From Actinomycetota bacterium (GTDB lineage: Bacteria > Acidobacteriota > Blastocatellia > Chloracidobacteriales > Chloracidobacteriaceae): DNA of 9,888 nt. Below are positions 1 through 4,990 of this stretch, in pieces (position 1 is the stretch's first letter; each line of letters opens with the position of its first letter). The position numbers and the translations under genes are program-made. The notes under the pieces were generated by a model that saw nothing but the letters and a program-made list of their open reading frames with translations, searched no databases and was not told the origin of the DNA. The stretch is from positions 1-9,888 of the forward strand of contig JAAFHI010000059.1 of the NCBI GenBank assembly GCA_013298335.1, given 5' to 3'.

Positions 1-7
1 GGCGACT

Positions 8-1312
8 ATGACGACTCGAAACGTGGAGTTTGATTTACGCGACTGCACCGACGCACCTGTAAAATACGGGCGGGTCATTTGTACCGCGTCCGGCGGGTCA
101 GCGGTTGCGGGGGGCGGGGTCTATCTTGGCGTCGCGAAGATTGTCGTTGTCGAACCGGACGGTGTGAAGGTGTCACCCCTCGCGACCGACGTGCTGATTT
201 ATGTGCAGCTTCCCGGCGTCGCGGAGGTCAAGGAAATCCTCGTGCCTTCGACCTCGAACACGACGGTTAAATTGTCAACGCTTTTGCTTGGGTCGAGTAC
301 CCCGGCGGACACGGTTACGGGCCTGATCGACGACGCGATTGCCGTGCATAACGCTGACCCGGCGGCACACCCCGGCCTGACCGGAGGATCGTCGCCGAAC
401 ACACCTTCAGCCGGGGAGAAAGCCGCCCTCGCCGGGACGAACGGGACGCCGGGGAATGCTAACCGGTACGTTACCGACACCGACGCGCGAAACACGAACG
501 CGCGGACACCGACGGCGCACAGTCACACCGTATCGAACATTTCAGATTTCGCCGCCGGTGTCGCATTCTATGAGTCGGTCAAGTCGGTCAATGGTGAGTT
601 GCCTGACGTAGACGGGAACATCACGATTACCGCGTCCGGCGGTATCCAGCTTCAAGCCACGACGCCGGGCACGCAAGAAACCGGCAACGGGAATATCAGC
701 GGCAAAATGATTGCGGACGGGGGTTTCGAGACTGACGGAATGCAATTCTTGTATGACGGCAACGTCAACTTGATCTTGGGTTCCGGGAGTCTTTCGGGAA
801 GCGCGAGTACGAAAGTCGGCGCGGGCGCGGCGTGCTTGGGAAGTCAGTGCGTTGTTATCGGTTACGCGGCGGCGGCGTTTGACGATTATTGCGTGTCGGC
901 GGGATTTGCGGCGCGTGCGGACTGTGGGAATGCTGTAGGCTATCGTGCATCTTCTGAAGTACCCGGTGACGTGGGATTTACCGCGCGAAATCTGGATACG
1001 GCGCGGATTGTTTTACAGCGCGGTTCTGTCAGCCCGTATGGAAGTAACAAGCATCTTGCGTTTCTTAGCGCGTCGCAACATACCGGGACACTTGGAAAAG
1101 TAGTGTTGGGCGCGTTCGACGGCCTGACAGAATTTCCGGGGATCGAAATTCGGGCCGGAAGCGGGGCGGAATCCGAAATCTGTTTCTTTGAAGGCGGTAC
1201 CCCGCAAGCAAAGGGCACGATCACCGGGTCAAGGGCATCCGGGGCGGCACTTGTCAGCTTGCTTGATTATTTGGAATCCTTAAATCTGATTGTCGATTCG
1301 ACTACGACATAG
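8..1312 (+). CDS. Phage tail fibre / adhesin with YadA-head-like repeats
   Basis: This 434-aa protein is probably a trimeric tail fibre or tip adhesin that contacts the host surface. Residues 111-210 contain phage-fibre signatures: AVHNADPAAHP (112-122), a histidine-rich HSHTVSNISDF (171-181), and SVNGELPDVDGNITI (193-207), which matches the common tail-fibre pattern VNG-x-x-PD-x-xGNITI. Residues 266-316 hold Gly/Ala-rich units of 13-14 residues (VVIGYAAAAF, VSAGFAARAD, AVGYRASS), typical of the left-handed beta-roll of YadA-type heads. The C-terminus, GTITGSRASGAALVSLLDYLESLNLIVDSTTT (given in two parts: 403-417 and 418-434), follows the pattern ending many phage fibres (GSR-x-G-x-AL-x-SLL...LI-x-DSTT), so the 3' end is complete. 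Only 7 bases precede the ATG, with no stop in frame, so the start is not proven; the N-terminus (MTTRNVEFDLRD) does look like a natural fibre start. The family is well supported; receptor and fold are inferred. Confidence 0.88.
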   Translation: MTTRNVEFDLRDCTDAPVKYGRVICTASGGSAVAGGGVYLGVAKIVVVEPDGVKVSPLATDVLIYVQLPGVAEVKEILVPSTSNTTVKLSTLLLGSSTPADTVTGLIDDAIAVHNADPAAHPGLTGGSSPNTPSAGEKAALAGTNGTPGNANRYVTDTDARNTNARTPTAHSHTVSNISDFAAGVAFYESVKSVNGELPDVDGNITITASGGIQLQATTPGTQETGNGNISGKMIADGGFETDGMQFLYDGNVNLILGSGSLSGSASTKVGAGAACLGSQCVVIGYAAAAFDDYCVSAGFAARADCGNAVGYRASSEVPGDVGFTARNLDTARIVLQRGSVSPYGSNKHLAFLSASQHTGTLGKVVLGAFDGLTEFPGIEIRAGSGAESEICFFEGGTPQAKGTITGSRASGAALVSLLDYLESLNLIVDSTTT

Positions 1313-1320
1313 GGGGCGAA

Positions 1321-1767
1321 ATGGAACACAAATTCGGAACGATCCCAACTGAAGGGCATTCAGTAGAGTTTTCGGATGCGTACAGAATCCTTCGGGTGCA
1401 GTTCGGGGGCACGTTCACGATGCCGGGACAGTTTCCGGTCGCCGGAAGCGCGGCGGAACTTCTGATCGAAATCGCGCGAGGCAAAGAGACGGAATACGTT
1501 GACCCGACTTTCGGGCGCACCGTACTGGACACTTTCCCCGGCGGCAACGCGGTCGTCGTTTCCCAAAAACTGCACGTTTTACTTGCCCAACTCCAAGCGT
1601 CAGTGGAAGCCGGGGTTATCACGCAAGAACAACAAATGGTACTGATGGGCAAGATCAAAAAAGCCTACGACGCGGCGGTTGACGCGGCGGAATCGCTGGT
1701 CACGTTGTTGGTAGAGGTCGAGGCGATAAAAATCCTCCCCGTGTACCGGGAAGTCGTGAAAAAGTGA
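1321..1767 (+). CDS. Hypothetical phage protein (148 aa) after the tail fibre
   Basis: I do not recognise this protein. It begins 8 nt after the fibre stop, with a G-rich SD (GGGGG, spacing 4) that directly follows the fibre's TAG, so the two genes are probably co-transcribed and coupled. The N-terminal half (1-75) looks like a beta-rich domain (EFSDAYRILRVQFGGTF). The C-terminal half (about 80-140) is strongly helical and alternates hydrophobic and charged residues (LHVLLAQLQASVEAGVITQ, then QMVLMGKIKKAYDAAVDAA), consistent with oligomerisation. There is no signal peptide or membrane segment. Its position between fibre and lysin would suit a fibre-assembly chaperone or a minor tail component, but no motif proves either. 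Confidence 0.85.
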   Translation: MEHKFGTIPTEGHSVEFSDAYRILRVQFGGTFTMPGQFPVAGSAAELLIEIARGKETEYVDPTFGRTVLDTFPGGNAVVVSQKLHVLLAQLQASVEAGVITQEQQMVLMGKIKKAYDAAVDAAESLVTLLVEVEAIKILPVYREVVKK

Positions 1768-1804
1768 TTTTGTTCAAAAACCAGTCAAGATGGACGAGGC
1801 TCGA

Positions 1805-2392
1805 ATGACACCGACACAACTGGAAGTTCAGGCAAGGATTCTTGCACAGTTTCAAAGCTGGATCGGGGTGAAGGAGATCACGCCGAATCGCGGGTTTCAA
1901 AACCCCGCCTTTGAAAAGACGATGCGCCTCGAAGGGTGGCAACCGCCGCAAGCCTATTGTGCGTACACGGTCAAGGCCGGGTATCGGCGCACGATCCCGC
2001 GCGACCTGTGGGCACACCTGTCGATGCTGATGACCGCCGGAGCAATGCAGACGTATCAGAACCTGAAGGCCGCGTATCCCAACGCGATTGTGCGGAATGC
2101 GTCGGTAACGCCGGGGTCGCTCGTGTTCTGGCGGCTTTTTGAAAACAATACCGCTTCGTGGAAGGGGCATACCGGCGTGGTCGAGAAGGTCGTAAAGGTG
2201 GACGCACAGTTGCGGATTCACCTTCAGACCATCGAAGGCAACACGGCGACACGTTCCCTCGACCCTTCCGGCAGAATGCGGCGGGACGGCGACGGGGTGT
2301 ATCGGATGTATCCCGTCACGGACACCGGGACGAAAACCGGCCTTCGCTTCGTAGGATTTTTTGACCCATTCAAAGGGGGACTGATAGTATGA
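1805..2392 (+). CDS. CHAP-type peptidoglycan hydrolase (endolysin candidate)
   Basis: This is probably the phage lysin, a cysteine amidase/endopeptidase of the CHAP / NlpC-P60-like fold. Numbering from the upstream ATG at 1790, the catalytic Cys lies in AYCAYTVKAGY (Cys57), the His in GHTGVVEKV (His127), and the third polar residue in TIEGNT (Glu149/Asn151). The order and spacing match the CHAP layout (Cys, then PGSLVFWR, then GH-x-GIV, then EGNT). N-terminal residues Q20-N33 (QFQSWIGVKEITPN) resemble the helix preceding the catalytic Cys in this fold. There is no signal peptide and no obvious separate cell-wall-binding domain, so export would depend on a holin. I prefer the ATG at 1805 because GGACGAGG sits 5 nt upstream; the in-frame ATG at 1790 (5 residues longer) lacks a good SD. 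The stop overlaps the next start as ATGA. A tail-associated hydrolase is the main alternative, but the small membrane proteins downstream favour lysis. Confidence 0.88.
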   Translation: MTPTQLEVQARILAQFQSWIGVKEITPNRGFQNPAFEKTMRLEGWQPPQAYCAYTVKAGYRRTIPRDLWAHLSMLMTAGAMQTYQNLKAAYPNAIVRNASVTPGSLVFWRLFENNTASWKGHTGVVEKVVKVDAQLRIHLQTIEGNTATRSLDPSGRMRRDGDGVYRMYPVTDTGTKTGLRFVGFFDPFKGGLIV

Positions 2393-2544
2393 ACCCGTTC
2401 ACGCTTCGCGCGATTTCCTTCGGCGTCAACTGTCTTCTTGACGCGATCAAGAACCCCGGCAAGCGGGCAAAACTCAAAACGATCTGTTTGAGCGTCTACC
2501 GAGGAATCAAGGACTACTATGCCGATGATCCCGACTTCCAATAG
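2389..2544 (+). CDS. Small hypothetical protein (51 aa) in the lysis cassette
   Basis: This short ORF reads MNPFTLRAISFG...YYADDPDFQ. Its ATG overlaps the lysin stop (ATGA at 2389-2392), and a strong SD-like run AAGGGGGA lies 8 nt upstream inside the lysin gene. Its last 26 nt overlap the next gene. The tight coupling, good SD and phage-like codon choice all argue that it is translated. The protein is basic in the middle (KNPGKRAKLK, 21-30) and acidic/aromatic at the end (DYYADDPDF). It has one mildly hydrophobic stretch (8-20, AISFGVNCLLDAI) that could form an amphipathic helix but is too short and too polar for a convincing membrane span. Function is unknown; an accessory lysis or regulatory peptide is only a guess from position. 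Confidence 0.7.
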   Translation: MNPFTLRAISFGVNCLLDAIKNPGKRAKLKTICLSVYRGIKDYYADDPDFQ

Positions 2545-2755
2545 ACGAGTAGACCGTACAACCTTTTGGGGGGCGGCGGGGCTTGTGCTATGGTGTGTCA
2601 ACGCCGTCCTGTTTCACTTTCACGCCTCTGATTTGCCCCCAGACGCGAAGTCGTTTCTTGTCGTACTCATTATGGGAATGCTTGGCCTGAACGCACAGGA
2701 CAGACCACGGCGGCACCGCCGAATAGTTCGTAAGGCGGGGAAACCACGACGATGA
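2519..2755 (+). CDS. Putative holin (two membrane segments, basic tail)
   Basis: This 78-aa protein has the general form of a class II holin: a short basic N-terminus (NRRVDR), a first hydrophobic segment at about 17-34 (WGAAGLVLWCVNAVLFHF), a short turn with DLPPDAK, a second at about 45-58 (SFLVVLIMGMLGL), and a very basic C-terminus (DRPRRHRRIVRKAGKPRR). The basic ends imply both termini face the cytoplasm. Holins form pores in the inner membrane that let the lysin reach the wall at a set time. A clear SD (AAGGA, 5 nt before the ATG) fixes the start, which lies inside the end of the preceding small gene. The stop overlaps the next start (ATGA). Holins are too diverse to assign by sequence alone, so the call rests on topology plus the lysin two genes upstream. 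Confidence 0.7.
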   Translation: MPMIPTSNRRVDRTTFWGAAGLVLWCVNAVLFHFHASDLPPDAKSFLVVLIMGMLGLNAQDRPRRHRRIVRKAGKPRR

Positions 2756-3147
2756 CAAGGGTACGCACAATGCTGGAATCTACAAAAAACGTCACCGGGA
2801 TGCTGGCGTCAATCGGCATCACGGATTACGGACTGACGGAAACGGTTGGTGATTTTTTGCAGCACAATCGCGTGGTTGTGTATGCGATTTTTGTAGGGGT
2901 TGCGATTCTGTGGGAGTGGACAAAAGGCAAATGGGATCGGCACAAACAGGAAAGCCGAATCAGGGAACTCGAAACCGAACTGGCAATGTATGAGGTTGAA
3001 CGCCGAAGGGCGTCAACGAGGCGACGAGAAAAGCAACCAGAGGTCAAGGCAACGCCGGAGGAATTACCCCCCGACGTGACATTGCGTTCGAAAGGCGCGT
3101 CGCATCGACCTCGCGACGACGGCACTCGAAAACTTCATCGGGACTGA
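2752..3147 (+). CDS. Membrane protein with charged helix, lysis-cassette candidate
   Basis: This 131-aa protein has one strongly hydrophobic segment at about 41-55 (VVVYAIFVGVAILWEW). A charged, heptad-like helix follows at about 64-88 (RHKQESRIRELETELAMYEVERRR), then a Lys/Arg- and Pro-rich hydrophilic tail to residue 131. The ATG overlaps the holin stop (ATGA), with GGGGAAA about 8 nt upstream; a second in-frame ATG at 2770 (7 in) also has an SD-like AAGGG, so the start is slightly uncertain. The cluster of positive charge just after the membrane segment (KGKWDRHK) suggests the tail faces the cytoplasm, unlike a classical inner-membrane spanin, whose coiled coil is periplasmic. It could be a second holin, an antiholin, or an atypical spanin. 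It is the last gene before the convergent terminator. Confidence 0.75.
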   Translation: MTRVRTMLESTKNVTGMLASIGITDYGLTETVGDFLQHNRVVVYAIFVGVAILWEWTKGKWDRHKQESRIRELETELAMYEVERRRASTRRREKQPEVKATPEELPPDVTLRSKGASHRPRDDGTRKLHRD

Positions 3148-3174
3148 TTACTTACAGTGAAGAAAGAACAGCGG

Positions 3175-3208
3175 GACGCCGCAAGATTCGCCATCTTGCG
3201 GCGTCTTT
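3175..3208. terminator. Bidirectional intrinsic terminator between convergent operons
   Basis: A perfect 13-bp stem (GACGCCGCAAGAT at 3175-3187 pairing with 3193-3205) encloses a 5-nt loop and is followed on the plus strand by TTT-C-T-A-TTT. It lies 27 nt after the last plus-strand gene and 3 nt beyond the stop of the minus-strand glycosyltransferase gene. Read on the minus strand, the hairpin is followed by a moderately U-rich stretch, so it can plausibly end both transcripts. It marks the boundary between the late plus-strand genes and the minus-strand replication block. Confidence 0.9.
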
Positions 3209-3823
3209 CTATTTCAGCTTGGTGGGTTCGATGGTCTCGTGAAGTTCTTTCAGGAACGCTAGCCGGTGCGCCATAAAATCGGGGTGCTTCGTCAACTGGT
3301 CAGGCCCGGTGTTCGCGAAATACATGTAGTCGGCGCGTGGCTCGTGCTTGATCGACAGCCCGGCCTTGATTGCGTCGAGAAAAAATGACCCTGAAAGACA
3401 ACACGTCTGCCGCGAGCGGAAGACCTCGCCGTACTGGTCGATCATCCGCAAGGCCCCGGCTTTCGAGAGCGTGTACGGGACGCCGTACATCCCGATTAGG
3501 GTTAGATCGTGGAGGGGGTCGCCGACGTACTCGACTGTCTCCACGCTTCCGCCTGACATATTGACCCGAACGTTGGTGTACACGAGGTCGGCGTCGGGCG
3601 ATGTCGTCACCCCGTTTCGCCAGTCGTCGTCATCCATCAGCGCGATGTGGTCGAACCCTTCTTCGATGGCGAGATGAATACCGACATTGCGGGCTTGGGC
3701 GCACCCCATTTCTTTTTTGAGGTCGGGTACGATCAGCGACGTGACGCCAAGATTTCTGGCGAGTGACGTGACCCGCATCCGGTATTTTTCGCGGCTTAGG
3801 GGAATCAAAAGAGCGACTTTCAT
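3209..3823 (-). CDS. GT-A fold glycosyltransferase (family 2-like)
   Basis: This 204-aa protein probably transfers a sugar from a nucleotide-sugar donor. The N-terminus (MKVALLIPLSRE) is the first strand of a GT-A Rossmann-like half. A helix beginning GCAQARNVGIHLAIEEG (40-56) matches the 'ARN-x-G' helix of family 2 enzymes, and GFDHIALMDDDDW (56-68) carries the DXD-type metal and nucleotide-sugar site (Asp64-Asp67). PDADLVYTNV (76-85) is the following strand. It is short for the family, a catalytic domain only, with no membrane segment. The SD is strong (GGAGGT, 7 nt before the ATG). It is the last gene of the minus-strand block, isolated by a terminator on each side. The acceptor cannot be read from the sequence: modified DNA bases, a virion protein and host surface glycans are all possible. 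Family call is strong; role is inferred. Confidence 0.88.
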   Translation of the reverse strand: MKVALLIPLSREKYRMRVTSLARNLGVTSLIVPDLKKEMGCAQARNVGIHLAIEEGFDHIALMDDDDWRNGVTTSPDADLVYTNVRVNMSGGSVETVEYVGDPLHDLTLIGMYGVPYTLSKAGALRMIDQYGEVFRSRQTCCLSGSFFLDAIKAGLSIKHEPRADYMYFANTGPDQLTKHPDFMAHRLAFLKELHETIEPTKLK

Positions 3824-3838
3824 ATCAAGACCTCCAAG

Positions 3839-3869
3839 AAAAAAGGGCGAGGCTTGAAGGCCCCGCCCG
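3839..3869 (-). terminator. Intrinsic terminator upstream of the glycosyltransferase gene
   Basis: On the minus strand GGGCGGGG (3869-3862) pairs with CCTCGCCC (3853-3846), with one G-U pair and an 8-nt loop, and is followed by seven T residues (3845-3839). This is a textbook rho-independent terminator located 24 nt after the stop of the Ig-like gene. The T-run ends only a few bases before the GGAGGT ribosome site of the glycosyltransferase gene. That gene is therefore either expressed by read-through or from another signal. Confidence 0.8.
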
Positions 3870-3893
3870 GAAAGGTGTCAGACGTTTTCGATT

Positions 3894-4343
3894 TCACAGA
3901 AGATCGGCGGGCAAATCCTCCGGCGCAATATCGACCGGCGGCGCGGGTTCCTCGACCGGAACCGGATCGACCGGCGGCGCATCGGGGGCGATGTCGATCA
4001 GGCTGATGACGATCCCGCCGATGTTGGTGGCGTTGCCTTCCGGCAGGATGCCGATCTCTTCGGAACTGCCGGTTGCGAGAAGGGTGCCATCCGCGTCGTA
4101 CAGCGACCCCGAAAGGAATCCGGTGCGAACACTCCCATCCTCGTTCGGGCGACCCGAATCGAAAATGAAATTGAGCGGGTTGGCCGGATCGACCGTCACC
4201 GTACCGAGATCGGGCGAAGGCGAAACGAGTTCGAAGCGTTCACCGGGGAGCAACCCCCGCGTGCCGGTTTTGTTCCCCTCGTCATCGACGGTCAGGAACA
4301 GGATGGAAATCAAAATCTTTTGCTTGGCGGTCAAGACCTTCAT
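3894..4343 (-). CDS. Ig-like fold small phage protein with Pro-rich tail
   Basis: The 149-aa product starts MKVLTAKQKILISILFLTVDD. Residues 4-110 follow the pattern of small phage Ig-like (BIG2-like) proteins: an opening strand (QKILISILFLTVDDEGN), then VSPSPDLGTVTVDP, then a 'GSLYDADGTLLATGSSEEIGI' segment (about 79-99), where such proteins carry the final strands. The C-terminus (about 118-149) is Pro/Asp/Glu-rich and low-complexity (PPVDPVPVEEPAPPVDI). In known phages such domains decorate virions or bind surface carbohydrate weakly; that role is inferred here. I chose the ATG at 4343 because GGAGA lies 8 nt upstream and the family start fits there. The frame stays open upstream, with an ATG at 4454 that would add 37 residues. 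A terminator follows the stop. Confidence 0.8.
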   Translation of the reverse strand: MKVLTAKQKILISILFLTVDDEGNKTGTRGLLPGERFELVSPSPDLGTVTVDPANPLNFIFDSGRPNEDGSVRTGFLSGSLYDADGTLLATGSSEEIGILPEGNATNIGGIVISLIDIAPDAPPVDPVPVEEPAPPVDIAPEDLPADLL

Positions 4344-4473
4344 AAAACGAATCTCCAATTTTGTTGGGTTGGGAAGTGGGTTGAGGAAATTTCCGATGCA
4401 CCGGAAGAGTTCCCCAAAAGTTTGAAACGCAATACCGATGTTTCGCACGTTCATATTGTACTCGACTTTCGCA
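4344..4473. promoter_or_regulatory. Non-coding control stretch with palindromes and G-runs
   Basis: This is the longest stretch without a clear gene. It contains a perfect 10-bp palindrome GGAAATTTCC (4385-4394) and a second site with the same half-sites, GGAA-GAG-TTCC (4403-4413), centred about 18.5 bp away. Next to them is a plus-strand G-rich run with three GGG tracts and one GG separated by 2-4 nt (4366-4386), which could form a weak G-quadruplex. On the minus strand TACAAT (4460-4455) resembles a sigma70 -10 box, but the best -35 match (TTGTTT, 15 nt away) is poor. The stretch could hold a promoter and operator for the Ig-like and glycosyltransferase genes. All of this is pattern evidence only. 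Confidence 0.35.
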
Positions 4474-4989
4474 CTAAAACAAAATAGCCCATTCGCCCCC
4501 GATCTCACGAGGGTGACGCACGTAAAACACAAAGCCGATGCGGTCGAAGCGTGCGTACTTCTCCGAAATCCAAATCAGGTGGAAGCCAAGAAACAAATCG
4601 ACCGAAATGGTAAACCGTTTCCACGGCCAATTTGACGCCTGACGCCACAGGTACTCGCCGACGACGGTGCGGGTATTGAGCGTGTCCGGGCCGTATCGAA
4701 GCGCGTCTTCAACGTGGTGTCCGACGATCTCGGCATCAAGCACAATCATCCGGGGGTACAACTCTTCCAGACGGCGAGGGGAATGGCGCGGGTCGCCGTT
4801 CAAAGCCCGGTTCGCGGTGCAGTTGACGGCAAGCCACCATTCGAGCGCGTCGTTGTCCCGGAGGAAAATAAAAAAGCCTATCTCCGGCAATCGGGAAGCC
4901 ATTTTGCGGGCCATTTCGATGATGCAGTCCCGCACGACGCCCCGCGCCGCTTTGACCGCGATGGAGACAACTTTTTGTTCTTTCGACAT
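4474..4989 (-). CDS. Hypothetical phage protein (171 aa) downstream of the primase-helicase
   Basis: I do not recognise this protein. The ATG at 4989 lies one base after the primase-helicase stop (TGA-T-ATG), with an AGG-type ribosome site about 9 nt upstream, so translation is probably coupled. A longer in-frame start at 5061 would overlap the primase-helicase gene by 71 nt and looks artefactual. The N-terminus is a basic amphipathic helix (KVVSIAVKAARGVVRDCIIEMARKMASRL, 6-19 and 20-34). The middle has DNDALEWWLAVNCTANRAL (45-63) and a conserved-looking YPRMIVLDAEIVGHHVEDAL stretch (about 79-98). The C-terminal third is rich in Trp and Phe (WPWKRFTISVDLFLGFHLIWI) and may be mostly buried beta structure. 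There is no signal peptide. Membership of the replication operon suggests a role in DNA metabolism or takeover of the host, but nothing shows which. Confidence 0.85.
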   Translation of the reverse strand: MSKEQKVVSIAVKAARGVVRDCIIEMARKMASRLPEIGFFIFLRDNDALEWWLAVNCTANRALNGDPRHSPRRLEELYPRMIVLDAEIVGHHVEDALRYGPDTLNTRTVVGEYLWRQASNWPWKRFTISVDLFLGFHLIWISEKYARFDRIGFVFYVRHPREIGGEWAILF

Positions 4990-4990
4990 A

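Noticed and set aside
1700..2221. Minus-strand 173-aa open frame
   Set aside because: It is antisense to the CHAP lysin with intact catalytic residues, and no ribosome site or domain is visible.
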